Shown here one piece after another: positions 17,500-38,112 of a DNA stretch of 64,000 bases. Source of the stretch: Ochotona curzoniae (lineage: Eukaryota; Chordata; Mammalia; Lagomorpha; Ochotonidae); NCBI RefSeq assembly GCF_017591425.1, contig NW_024466607.1, positions 8,254,501-8,318,500 on the forward strand. Reading direction: 5' to 3'. The translations under genes and the position numbers were made by a program. The notes under the pieces were generated by a model. It did not search any database. It was not told where the DNA came from and was given only the letters and a program-made list of their open reading frames with translations. Position 1 is the first letter of the stretch; every line of letters starts with the position of its first letter.

Positions 17500-17850
17500 C
17501 CGGCTGCAGGGGGCAGCTGTCGCCCCCGCTGGCCCCGTCGCCCCTCCTCGTCACTCAGCAGCAGGCGCAGTGATTAATGGCCGGGCCATGCCGCCAGTGC
17601 AACCATCAGCGCGTGTCTTGGCGGCGATGGATGCGGCTGTCAGGCCGGCCCGGCCCGCGCTGACCCCCGGCCCCGGCCCGGCGCGATCAATGGGCGGCGC
17701 GAGGCGGGCGGCGGCTGGGCCGGCGCGATAAGATGGGCCGATGAGCGCCCGCCGATTGCCCGCTCCGTCACCCACCGTCACCGTCACCGTCACCGTCACG
17801 CCGCCCATGAGCAGATCGGCGCCGTCAGCGCAGCGTGATTAATGGGGACG
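17500..17850. promoter_or_regulatory. orphan CpG-rich block between convergent genes
   Basis: The stretch is extremely rich in CpG and lies far from either known promoter. TGATTAATGG occurs at both ends (17571-17580 and 17836-17845), with related CGATCAATGG (17684) and CGATAAGATGG (17726) between. CCGTCA is tandemly repeated four times at 17775-17798, with a fifth copy at 17765; CGTCA is a CRE half site. No exon with splice sites was recognised. It may be an orphan CpG island with enhancer or promoter activity. Confidence 0.55.
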
Positions 17851-19059
17851 CCACAGCTGCGGGGAGGGCATGGGCTCCTGCGCCACGCACTTGGAGGAAC
17901 ACACAGCGTATAGCACCCTGTGCCCTCAAAACGGGGACACCTCTGCGGAGGGAACTGGCAGGAGAACTTGGGGCAGACGCGAGGCGCAGGCGTTGGAGAG
18001 CCCAGGCTGGGAATCTTTGCTGGCCCTCGCGCAATGGCAACTCGCAAGCCGGCGGGCGGTCTGGTGGGTACAGCAGATTGTGTGCCCCAACCCGTCCGGC
18101 CCAAGCTCTCGCCACCCTTTGCAGACTTCTCCCCTGTGCTACAGTTCTCTCTGAAAACTCCGCACTTGCCCTGTCTAGGCCCCTTTAGACCTTGGCAGAG
18201 GTCCTACCAGCAGAGGCATAAATCCCAAGTCCCTCGGGCAGCTGTCCAGACCGCAGGAACGCAGCCTTTAAGCTGCCTGCTCCTGCGCTCGCCTGTCCTA
18301 AATGGCCCTCTGCTTTTTGCCCTGGGTTGGGTCAGGCAGGGCCTGACCTACTCTGGCCCTCGCCTCGCTGTTGGTCCACGGGCTGGACACTCTCTACCCA
18401 CACTAGATCCTTCCCGGAGGAAGTGCTGGTTTACCCGCCCCCTCCTGATGGGCATCTGGTTGGTTCTAGCCTTAGTGAGCTGGGCTGTAAAGGATGAACT
18501 GAAGTGTCCAGCAGAGGGGGCACAGGAGCGTGGGGTGACTGATCCTGCTGAACCCCTGCTGGGAGGAGGCAGCTTCTGCTCACTTCCCCACGGGTTCCAT
18601 GATGCTTGCTGAGTGCCAAGTGAGTGAAATCCCAGAAAAGCTTGGGGTGGGGGCTGGTGTGAGGTGGACACTGCTGTAGTTAGGAGTATTGCCAGATCAG
18701 GTCGGGGCAGTGAACCAGCTCTGGAAGCCCGGCTTCTACCTGGGCTATACGCCTTGTGTCAAGGTCGGGGCTCCTCCTGCCAAGCGGCCAGGGAGCTGAC
18801 CAGGAGGCCTCAGGGTGCCCACAGGACAGCAGCGAGTGCTCTGCACCAGCCCTCGGGCCTTGCAGCTCAGGTGCCAGCATGCCTCAAGTCATCACAGACA
18901 TGAGCCCAAGGTCGTCCTCCTACACCAGGAGGGACAGAAGCCGGAGGAGGCTTCCCCTGGCCGCGGGGAGCCCTGCCCAAGATGTCTCCCAGGTGAGCCA
19001 GGACATGTCTGGAGGAGCTCCTTGAGAACAGTCTAATTCAGAAACGAGATCCATGATCA

Positions 19060-20757
19060 AGCAGTTTGTAAAAAGTTGGCTTTATTTGTCATTTATTCAC
19101 CATATCTCAGTTATGCCATTTTGGCATCCACAGTGACAGTCCCGTGCAAGCAGGGCTCAGCCCCCACCCACCCACCAACCATCACGCATGGGGCGCAAGC
19201 CCAGGTCGCACAGGGCCTAGCTGGATGGCTAGGATGGTGGCAGCTCCCGTTGGGGCCTGGCGGTCCACAACCTGTGGGCAGGGGCAGGGCCCTGGACAGG
19301 GAGGGAACCAGGTCTTACGAGCTCCCTTTGGCTCAGGACTGGGTCTAGACAAGGCCACGTGTGGTATGGTGTTGAGTCCTGGGCTGTGTGGGTCAAGGGA
19401 CTGGGGCTGCTCCTGTGGTGCTGCCAACTTGCTGGGAGACTCTAGGCCAGTCTGTGTGGTGGGCACTGCTAATGAGGTGTTGTGAGAAACCCTTCCCTGA
19501 CCCAGGCAGGTAGGGTTAGCCTCCTCTGCTGACCCGGGAGAGGGCTGTGTGCTGCTGGTGTGGCAGCTCCCTGCGTGGCTGCATGCCTGCTGGGCGCCCT
19601 CTGTAGCATGGGGCATCCTCCAGGGGAATACCCTTGGTCCCACTGATGGCTAAAGATCCATTCAAAGCCTAGTTCCCTGGCTGCCAAAAGGGGCTTTACG
19701 ATGGCCTCAGGGAGGGCTACGACCACTAGACTCAGGTCACCTGCCATTGGTATATTAGCCTCAGCCTGGGAAGCTCCAGGGCGCTCCAGTCCTGGCCTTG
19801 CCAGCTGGGGAGCAGAGGGCAGCTGTGGCACCTCCTGTCTTGCTGGTGTTTGGTCCCAAGCACAGTAAGCCAATCCTAAGACAATGAAGACAGGAGGGGC
19901 TTTGTGCAGCGCGCTGGCCACAACTGCTCCCCTTTTTAGGGCAGAGTGAGTACCCGTGAGTATAGTCCAGGAACAACTGGCAGAAGCTGGGCAAATGCTC
20001 TTCAGTAAAAGGGCCTTCCACACCAACACCTGTCCTGCTTGGCCATGTCCACCTGGTAGCTGCCGAACCCTGGCCTCGCTCCAGCAGAGGGGACAGGAGT
20101 GGACCACAGCCTGCTCCCAGCCTCAAGGCCCGACCTGCAGCACACACGGGAAAATTAACAGGCAGCCCCGAGTGGCTTCTGGGCTCCTGGGCCTCTTTTG
20201 GAAGAAGCTCTGTGCTTTAAAAATAATGGGTAGAAGGGACAACAATGCTGTCTCACAGAGAAACAGTCTGAAGCCGTGTAGTTGGGCCTGACTGTGAGGG
20301 AGACCCCGGCGAGGTGCTCCACGTGTACAACCCCGGCCCCCCCGCTCCTGCCCAAATCACACACTGCCACTGCAGCTCTGTGCTTCCATCCAGGACAAGC
20401 AGCTCTGTCAGTGGGGGGTCGGCCGAGACCACTGCAGCTGTGCCCGGCTCGGAGGAGATGCCGAGGCTAAATAAGTGTTATCTGGATGCTTGGAGATGAC
20501 TGTGTGCAACCAACCTACTTGTATGGGTCCTTCGGCCAGTGCCAGGATAAAAAGCAAATTTTCAAATTGAAGAATGTCTAGCACTTTACAAAGTGGAATG
20601 AAGGAATATGAAATTTAAAAACAAACAAATAAACAAACATTAAACAAAGTCCAAACGAAGCCACAGCAGTGCTCTCCCATGGGGGGGAGCCCCAGTTTCC
20701 GGGCTATCCCGGAGCTCCCGGCCTCCCTGGGTCCCTGGGTCCCTGGGGAGACATGGC
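19060..20757 (-). other. SEC61A1: SEC61A1 3' UTR with two poly(A) signals
   Basis: Downstream of the stop on the - strand is about 1.7 kb without repeats or competing exons. It ends at two nearby AATAAA signals (minus strand, 19092-19097 and 19081-19086). A 3' UTR of this size is consistent with the long SEC61A1 mRNA of mammals. The exact end near 19060 is an estimate. Confidence 0.7.
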
Positions 20758-31262
<10,505 letters not shown>

Positions 31263-31360
31263 GGCGGCGGCTGCTCGGGCTCGGCGTCCCGCCTGGGCTC
31301 CGCTGCGTTCCCAATGAGGAGGCGCTGCCCGCGCGGCCCAGCCTGGCCTCGGCCGAGAGA

Positions 31361-31367
31361 CACGTCA
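31361..31367 (-). promoter_or_regulatory. UPRE/CRE-like element TGACGTG near the SEC61A1 start
   Basis: On the SEC61A1 sense strand the sequence reads CTGACGTGT about 100 bp upstream of the ATG. TGACGTG is the core of the XBP1/ATF6 unfolded-protein-response element and also contains a CRE half site. Translocon genes are known unfolded-protein-response targets, so the placement makes sense. Binding itself is inference. Confidence 0.5.
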
Positions 31368-31486
31368 GTGCTAGTCCGCACGGCGAGCGGCGACGGCGCG
31401 GGGCGGGGCGGGGTCGGGGGCGGGCCGCTTCCGCTTCCTGCCACGCTCGCCCGCCGGCCGGCCGGTCCTCCGGTCAGCCCGCCACG

Positions 31487-31504
31487 ACTACAACTCCCGG
31501 CGCG
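31487..31504 (+). promoter_or_regulatory. ZNF143/THAP11-type motif (ACTACAACTCCCGGCGCG)
   Basis: The sequence ACTACAACTCCC followed by GGCGCG closely matches the long promoter motif bound by ZNF143 (STAF) and THAP11 at many CpG-island housekeeping promoters. It lies about 225 bp upstream of the SEC61A1 start codon, at normal promoter distance. Confidence 0.6.
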
Positions 31505-31656
31505 CCCCGCGCCGCGCTCCTCACCGCGAGGCACGCCGGGGTCGGCAGTGTGCGGCTGCGCAGATCCGGCCGCTGTAGGCGCGCCGGGTAAGGTTACGTC
31601 GTCGCGCCTCTGTGGAGGAATGGGGTGTGGAGACATGGGGACTAGAGCGAGGTGGC

Positions 31657-31662
<6 letters not shown>

Positions 31663-31694
<32 letters not shown>
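31663..31694 (+). repeat. TG microsatellite upstream of SEC61A1
   Basis: About 16 TG dinucleotides lie at the edge of the CpG island. Confidence 0.95.
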
Positions 31695-31696
<2 letters not shown>

Positions 31697-33084
31697 GTGG
31701 CGGAGGCTCCGGGGCTGTCTCGTCTTCCGCGGCCCTGTGCCTGCGCCGACCTGGGCACCTGTATTGGGTGGGCATTACTTGCTGGACGGGCGTGTGTGAA
31801 GTCATTTTGCCAAACCGAGACAGGTGCCGGGGGCCCTTGCCGTGTGAAGACGGATCAGCTGGGTTTAAGCCGGCTTGGGAAGCCGGGTGGCTCCGGAACA
31901 CCCAGCAAGGCGTCCTGGAGGAGTAGCCGAGGGGTTCCTGCGAGAAGTCGGGGTACTCCAGGTTGCCGAGCCCGTTGTGAGCTCCAGGCGTGGCGTGACT
32001 GCCCGGCGGCTAAAGGGGAAGAAGGGAGTGTGTGTAGGGAGATGAATGGGACGAGGGGTGCTGGGGGGATCTGTGCGTGAACGTTTAGGGGAGGAGGTGC
32101 CGAGTGGAGGCTGGGTTTCCTGCAGCCAGATCCTGGCCTGGACCTGGGGGTGGGGGCACGTTAGGCAAGATGTCTTTGTGATGTTAGCTTAGGCGTCGCT
32201 GCCTGCTTTCCCCCCTTCCTTCCGTCCTATTTCTAAGCGCCCCCCCCCCCCGCCTCCATTTCTAAGCCGGATTTGATACGTCTATGCGTTTAAAGGGATT
32301 TTCAGCAGGACAGGAGTGCCTTGAAGACCAAAGGCTGGGAATAGAGAATTCACATCACTTCATTTCTCACTTTCCCTCAGAAACACGGAAGGTCCTGTGA
32401 GCTGCCGCGGAGTGAGCCCAGCCGGGTTGCCAGGACCTGCCGTGGGTCATGTCTGCAGGGCTGGCCCGAAGCTCGGCAGCCCTGGCTCTACACCCAGCCG
32501 GGGCTGGGGGGCTGATGCTTAGCCGGTGTGCTCCGTGTGCTGCACTGACCACCTGTTGGAAACGTCACGGTAGTTAATAGTACATAATGCCCTTGATAAC
32601 AGGCCCGTGAGGTCCCCCTGTCATGGTGAGATCTTTAAGTGCCCAGATCCTGAAGGTACCACACTCACGAGGGGATTAATTTTATCTCCTGGTAGATGAA
32701 GGAAGGCCATCCCACTGCTTAGACCTTCTGCATGCAACCACTTGCCCAATCCTTCTCCATCATGCTGTGACACAGCTAGGGGACCACTGATGGCTTGGAC
32801 CACCACCATTCTGTTGGAAGCAAGGAGAGCTACAAACATGAGCCGAACAAATTCTTCCCATGGCACGCAGCCTCTCGTGTTTTGTCAGAATACACAAAAT
32901 AAGCGTGCATGACATTACACTGGAAAACTCAGTACAGAAGAAAGTGATAAAAGAGAAATACACAGCCACAAAAATGTGAGACATACCGGCCAGGAAGCAG
33001 GAAATGCCCAGGATCACATTAACAGAATTGATTGAACTTTCCAAACCAAAGGCAGACTGCCTGGACGACAATCAAGATCCTAGA

Positions 33085-33537
33085 ATGAGGGCACTTGAAA
33101 AAGTTCACAGAAAAAAACTACGCATGATTTTCAGTTTTTCTTGCAATGAAATAAATGTATCTTAAAAAAAACCCCATTTATTTATTTATTATTGGAAAGT
33201 CAGATATACAAAGAGGAGGAGAGACAGAGAGGAAGATCTCCCATCTGTTGATTAACTCTCCAAGTGGCCTCATCAGCCTGAGCTGAGCCAATCCGAAGCC
33301 AGGAGCCCTTCTGGGTCTCCTACATGGGTGCAGGGTCCCAAGGCTTTGGGCTGCCCTCGACTGCTTTCCCAGGCCACAGGCAGGGAGCTGGGTGGGAAGC
33401 AGGGCTGCTAGGACATGAACAAGTGCCCACATGGGATCCTGGCATGTGCAAGGTGAGGACTCTAGCTACTAGGCTACTGTGCTGGCTCCAAATGTATCTT
33501 AATTCCATTTCCCATGAGCTTTTTGAAGTGCCCTCAT
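33085..33537. mobile_element. mariner-like TIR element, split by a SINE
   Basis: ATGAGGGCACTTGAAAAAGT at 33085-33104 is mirrored by the inverted copy CTTTTTGAAGTGCCCTCAT at 33519-33537. The two arms add up to about 116 bp once the SINE between them is removed, so it is a short non-autonomous DNA transposon. The family (Tc1/mariner-like) is inferred from the terminal sequence and TA-containing flanks. Confidence 0.7.
33165..33489 (-). mobile_element. full-length C-type SINE inside the TIR element
   Basis: An intact antisense C SINE is flanked by perfect 12-bp duplications AAATGTATCTTA (33153-33164 and 33490-33501). It therefore inserted after the DNA transposon and is comparatively young. Confidence 0.85.
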
Positions 33538-33576
33538 ATTGGCAGCGCACAGAAACATCATTGAGCCTGAAAGATA

Positions 33577-33728
33577 CTGGTGTGATGGCTCAGTGCCTAA
33601 ATCCTCACCTTGCATACACCGGGATCCCAAATGGTGTCGGTTCATGTCCTGGCTGCTTTCCTTTTTTTCCTTTCCCATCCAGCTCCCTGCTTGTGGCCTG
33701 GGCGAGCAGTCGAGGGCAGAAGCTGTCT
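33577..33728 (+). mobile_element. C-type SINE, 5' half
   Basis: A + strand copy begins ACTGGTGTGATGGCTCAGTG, retains CACCGGGATCCCAAATGG and stops after GCGAGCAGTCGAGGGCAG. Confidence 0.7.
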
Positions 33729-34280
33729 GAGCTCTGCAGAAGCCATTGTCATCTCAGTGGCTGGGCAGGTCCAAGGCTGCAACTCCAAGGAGCTAGGTTA
33801 GAGCTCACGCACCCAGGGGAGAAACACTTCCTCCAGATCCGCTGTCCAAGTCTTGAACAAACAAGCCAGCTACACTGCAGCGAGTGCCTCGGAGGGAGGC
33901 TGGGAGGTCAGGAGGTGGGGAAGCTGGAATATGTTACCCAAACTTCCCCCCCAAAGTAAACAAACTCAGAAGTGTCACTAGGAAGGTGTGACCCATACAC
34001 AGGAGAAATCAGACAACTGGAATTGCCTGTGAGAGGGCCCAGTGTCCAAAACAGCCAGAGCACTAAACCCACTGTGCTTAAATAAGGAAGTATCAGTCAA
34101 GGGGCAGAAGCTATGAAGAAAATGGGAATTGTGGGGTTGAAAAGTACAACACCCACACTGAAAAGCCTGAAGATGGACAGCTATGGTACAATGCTCCTCT
34201 CTATACATCTGCCTTTCCAAGAATAGTAATTAATAATAAAATATTCAAAGGTACAGACGAAAGTAAAACATAACTTCTGT

Positions 34281-34474
34281 GTGTTGTGACATAGCGCATA
34301 AAGTCACTGTCTATGAGATTAATATGGCGTATGGGTGCTCAGCTCTGGCTGTTGTGGCCTCTTGGGGAGTAAATCATCAGACGGAAGATCTTCCTGTCTG
34401 TTTCTCCTCCTCTCTGTATATCTGGCTTTCCAATAAAAATAAAATAAAATAAATCTTAAAAAAAAAAAAAAGAA
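34281..34474 (+). mobile_element. C-type SINE with internal deletion
   Basis: A head remnant is joined directly to the 3' half (CAGCTCTGGCTGTTGTGGCC onward), followed by a long AATAAAATAAATC tail and an A run. Confidence 0.7.
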
Positions 34475-34780
34475 GAGGGCGCAGTGGTTAAGGTCCTCGC
34501 CTTGCACGCCCGGGATCCCATATGGGCGCTGGTTCTAATCCGAGCAGCCCCGCTTCCCTTCCAGATCCCTGCCTGTGGCCTGGGAAAGCAGTCGAGGACG
34601 GCCCAAAGCTTTGGGACCCTGCACCCGCGTGGGAGACCCGGAAGAGGCTCCTGGCTTCAGACCGGTCATAGATCGGCTGTTGCGTTCACTTGGGGAGTGA
34701 ATCATCGGACAGAAGATCTTCCTCTCTGTATATCCGCCTTTCCAATAAAAATAAATAAATAAAATCTTAAAAAAAAAAAA
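34475..34780 (+). mobile_element. young C-type SINE
   Basis: This copy follows the previous one's A tail directly and is close to consensus, with box B GGTTCTAATCC and the tail AATAAATAAATAAAATCTT. Confidence 0.88.
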
Positions 34781-35010
34781 GAGAGAAAGATCTGCCATCT
34801 GTTAGTTCACTTTCCAACTACCAGCCAGACCTGGCTTGGGCTGGGCGAAAGCTAGGAGTTAGGAACTGTTTCCAGGCTTCCCAAGTTGGTGGCAGAACCC
34901 AACGGCCATCAGCTGCTGCCTCCCAGGGTGTGAGTGAGCAAGGAGCTGGACACAGGAGAACAGACTGGACTTGAACCAGGCACTCCCTGCGAGATGCTGG
35001 TGTCCCAAGC
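34781..35010 (-). mobile_element. C-type SINE, old
   Basis: An antisense copy begins GAGAGAAAGATCTGCCATCT and ends GCGAGATGCTGGTGTCCC. It faces the preceding copy. Confidence 0.65.
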
Positions 35011-35020
35011 AAAAAAAAAA

Positions 35021-35318
35021 AAAATATTTTTAACTACTTATTTCTCTCTGAGAAGCATACAGAGAGTAAAAGAGAGACAGAGCACGAAGTCTTCCATCTG
35101 CTGATTCACTCCTCCTGGTCGCAACAGCCAGAGCTGAGCCAATCAGCAGCTAGGAGCTTCTTCTGGGTCTCCCACACGGATGCAGGATCCACTTTCTGCT
35201 GCTTTCCCAGGCCCTAAGGAGGGAGCCAAACCGGAAATGGAGCAGCCAGGACTCTGAGTGGCACCTCTATGGGAGGTGCCGGCTCTGCAGGTGGAGGGTT
35301 AGTCTGTAATCCAGGCAG
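35021..35318 (-). mobile_element. C-type SINE, old
   Basis: An antisense copy retains TCTTCCATCTGCTGATTCAC, TGGGTCTCCCACACGGATGC and ATGGGAGGTGCCGGCTCTGC. Confidence 0.7.
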
Positions 35319-36847
35319 GTCTTAATGTCTGTGGAGGATGAAAGGAGAAATACTGGTGCCCCATGCGCAATGTTTGCCATACCCAGCCCCGAGTCGTTCC
35401 AGTCCGTGGGACATCTGGATGCCGCAGTAGCTTGCACCAAGCCTTTCCTCTTTCTCCTGTGCTGTCATTCTCTGGTTACACAGACACACCCTTAAATTGC
35501 CCCCTGCACCTCCACTTTTTACCCAGCCACGCTCAGCCGCTTTCCAAAGCGTTTGCTACTGGAGTGCATCGAGCCGCCAGGACAGGACCATTCGTGCTGC
35601 TGGTGTTCCGTGTTTCATTGTGGGGAGCTGTGAAGTGGCAGTGTAGACGTGACTGGCTTTTGCTCCTCTCTGAATCCCTTTTACACTCGTTCATTGGTCA
35701 TTCAAGATTCCCTTTCTGTGACATGTGCTCACAGGAGTCACCCATTTTTCTTACCCTTCCTGTCCAGACAATATCCGAGGGATTTGGTGCTCACCTGCTT
35801 TGCTGCTTGTGACCTCAGCTTCTGCACCTGCCCGGTGAGCAGCCTGGTCACGGGGATGCAACCTTCATTCCTCTGGTTGTCAGGTTGTCCTTTGCCCCAT
35901 TGCAATGCCCCCATCTGGCCGCCAGGGGGAGGAGCTGCTCCATGGACTGCTCATGCTCCGGTCAGCTCAGGGTGGGAAGCCTTGCAGGCAGGGAGGGCTG
36001 GAAGGTGTTAGGAGGACAGGTCTGGATGGTGGCGTTTGGTACCAGGGAAAGGGGCTGTAGGAACGTGGCTCGGTCAGCATAGTGAGTCCTCCAGGTGGTG
36101 ATGGGAGGGGTTGGGATGGGGTTGTTCTCAGCCTGCCTGAACTCCCCCCCCTGTCTTCAGGCCAGGGCTGAAGCCGCAGGCCCAAGGCAGGTCCTTTGCT
36201 CATCCCTGACCCCTGTTGGGTTTTCTTGCTGGCTGTACTTGGTTTTTGGTTCTTGGTACTTTTTGGTTTTACATGGACCACAGTGTGCTCCTGGCAGCTT
36301 GAGTCCTCTCCTGTAGAGATCCCAATGTAATTAAGCATGCTTTGGCTCCGGAGTTCCGGCTGCACTCAATTTAGCTTACTTTAGGAGCTCCAGCTGCTGC
36401 GGGACTGGTGTCTGGCGCAGGGAGCAGGGAAGGGGACAGGGGACAGTTGAACTTGAGATGGTTCAGCCTGTGCAGGGTCAATACTTGTGGCTGAGAGCTG
36501 AAGACATCCCATGATCCAGCAGGGGGCGCTGAGGGGCTTGTGATGGGTGGATCTGGGGGGTGAGTGCTGTGCCCAGTGTCCAGCTGTGGGTGACCCCATG
36601 CAAAAGGATGGGTGCGCAGTCTCCCCGCAGGGCTACACAGACTGTGTTGGGCAATCGGGAGGGGACTTGGTGCCTGGAGCTGGGCCGGCAGAGCTCTCCG
36701 CAGGTGCAGACACTGGAAGGGGCCTGGAAGGACTGCTTTCCTGCCCATCGCGGTGTGTGCTGCCTCTGCCACTAGACAAGCAGGGCAGAAAGACTCCAGT
36801 CTAGCTCCCAGCCCCACTGCTGCTGAGGCTGAACCTTTATTGACAGG

Positions 36848-37122
36848 GCCATTGTTTAGCATGGTGGCTCAAACAATTGTCTGCCATGCTGGCATCCTAC
36901 GTTGGAGCTGGTTTGAGTCCCAGCTGTTCCATTCCTGCACCTGGGACAGCAGTGGAAGATGGCCCCAAGTGCTTGGGTCCCTGTATCCGTGCAGGGGACC
37001 CAGAAGCTCCTGGCTTAGACCTGGCCCAGCCTCACCTGTTATTAGCATTTGGGGAGTGAACCAGTAGATGGAAGCTTTCTCTTTAGTTCGGCCTTTCAAA
37101 TCAATAAAATTAAAAAAAAAAA
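36848..37122 (+). mobile_element. C-type SINE, old
   Basis: A + strand copy begins GGCCATTGTTTAGCATGGTG and ends CAAATCAATAAAATTAAAA. Confidence 0.75.
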
Positions 37123-37539
37123 TCTTGATTGAGAATGTGTTGCACAGCCTATAAACTTACCAAGAGAGCTGCTGGGAATGGCCAGGTCAGCGCAAGTGGG
37201 CATTCCGGGGCACAAAGGGATGCCCACAAGAGCCACTGGGGAGGCAGGGAGCCAGGCCCTGCTGCTTGGCCCGGAGCGCTGGGGACCACGAGGCAGCCTC
37301 TTGAACTGCTACTCTTGAGATGTGCTGTGACAAGCATTCCTGGATTCCCAGGACGTGGCGTGGGGGACTGCATTGTACGTACCTAGTATGTATTTATTCC
37401 ATTGTCTGCATTTTTATCGATTGTGTCCACATGGCAAGTGTTTGGATATGTGGAGTTGGAGGAGTTATTTGTGAGATAACGGCACACGGTATATCCTAAC
37501 TAGAACATTAAGCTCATCGATTTTCCCCTTTAAAAGGTT

Positions 37540-37990
37540 GGGGCCTTCAGAGCTGCAGCTGCGGTTCGCACTGTGATTGCGCCCTCGGATTCTCCGCACC
37601 TGCCGGGCGCCGGCACCTGGAGGCCACCTGGAGGCTCGCGGCGGCCGGAACTCAGCAAGATGGTGGCGGCGGCTTCCTCAGAGACGCACCCAGGAAACGC
37701 GGGGAATCGGCCAAGTCACCCCGGGGTGCCCGGGGTCCGTCCGGCTGCGCACAGTGGGAAGGTAAGCCGGCCAGGGGGGAGGGCGGCGCGGAAACGTCAG
37801 GGGTCCCACCCTGAGGTAAACGGCGCCCAAGGCGGGGGGCCTGGGGAGGGGTGCCCTGTGGGAGTGTGCGGTGGAGAAGGTTCCAGAAGGAGAAGGGGCA
37901 GGGAGAGTACGGGTGAGGCCTGTGGAGGGGCCTGGTGCCTCTCGCACGCGCGTGAAAGGCGACGGCGCAGAGGTGGGCACGGGCGTTGGC
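37540..37990 (+). promoter_or_regulatory. CpG-rich block, candidate promoter of an unassigned transcript
   Basis: CpG density rises sharply from the AT-rich flank. An ETS-like CCGGAA (37645-37650) is followed by CAAGATGGTGGCGGC (37656-37670), close to the YY1 element that often overlaps the start codon of housekeeping genes and faces the direction of transcription. A consensus splice donor follows about 100 bp later. No known gene starts here in the human order as I recall it. Confidence 0.55.
37660..37761 (+). CDS. possible first coding exon, unrecognised (34 codons)
   Basis: An ATG within the YY1-like element opens a 102-bp frame that ends exactly at a consensus donor (GGAAG|GTAAGC). It would encode MVAAASSETHPGNAG and then NRPSHPGVPGV and RPAAHSGK. 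I do not recognise the peptide. Downstream exons were not identified, so it may equally be the first exon of a noncoding RNA. It could also be chance within GC-rich DNA. Confidence 0.25.
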
Positions 37991-38004
37991 CGCTTGTCTC
38001 CCCA

Positions 38005-38112
38005 AGTCCCTGGGCCGGCCCAGCTCTAGCCCTTGTGGACATCTGGGGGGCGAAGCAGCGGATGGAGACATCTCTGTGTGTGCGTCTCTCGCCATCGCTG
38101 TCCACCTCAGCG
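38005..38112 (+). mobile_element. C-type SINE 3' fragment
   Basis: GGCCCAGCTCTAGCCCTTGT and GAAGCAGCGGATGGAGACAT correspond to the 3' part of a + strand copy just downstream of the 37.5-kb CpG-rich block. Confidence 0.5.

Larger units (their letters stand above)
13276..19059. other. intergenic interval between convergent RUVBL1 and SEC61A1
   Basis: This 5.8-kb spacer separates two 3' ends. It holds three antisense SINEs (14.06-15.45 kb), an L1 3' fragment (15.46-15.83 kb), low-repeat sequence (15.9-16.75 kb), a compound TG/AG minisatellite (16.77-17.01 kb) and a CpG-rich block (17.50-17.85 kb). No coding exon was recognised. Confidence 0.75.

Noticed and set aside
16556..17554. A 332-codon open frame on the - strand across the TG/AG tracts
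   Set aside because: It is mostly translated microsatellite (repeated SLSLS and HTHTH), has no splice or homology support, and lies in intergenic repeat DNA.
17920..18612. A 230-codon frame on the + strand downstream of the orphan CpG-rich block
   Set aside because: No recognisable domain or conserved residues; GC-rich sequence alone explains it.
34475..34780. A tRNA gene suggested by box A/B-like sequence
   Set aside because: The GGTTCTAATCC box belongs to the tRNA-derived head of a SINE; no cloverleaf fold or discrete tRNA is present.
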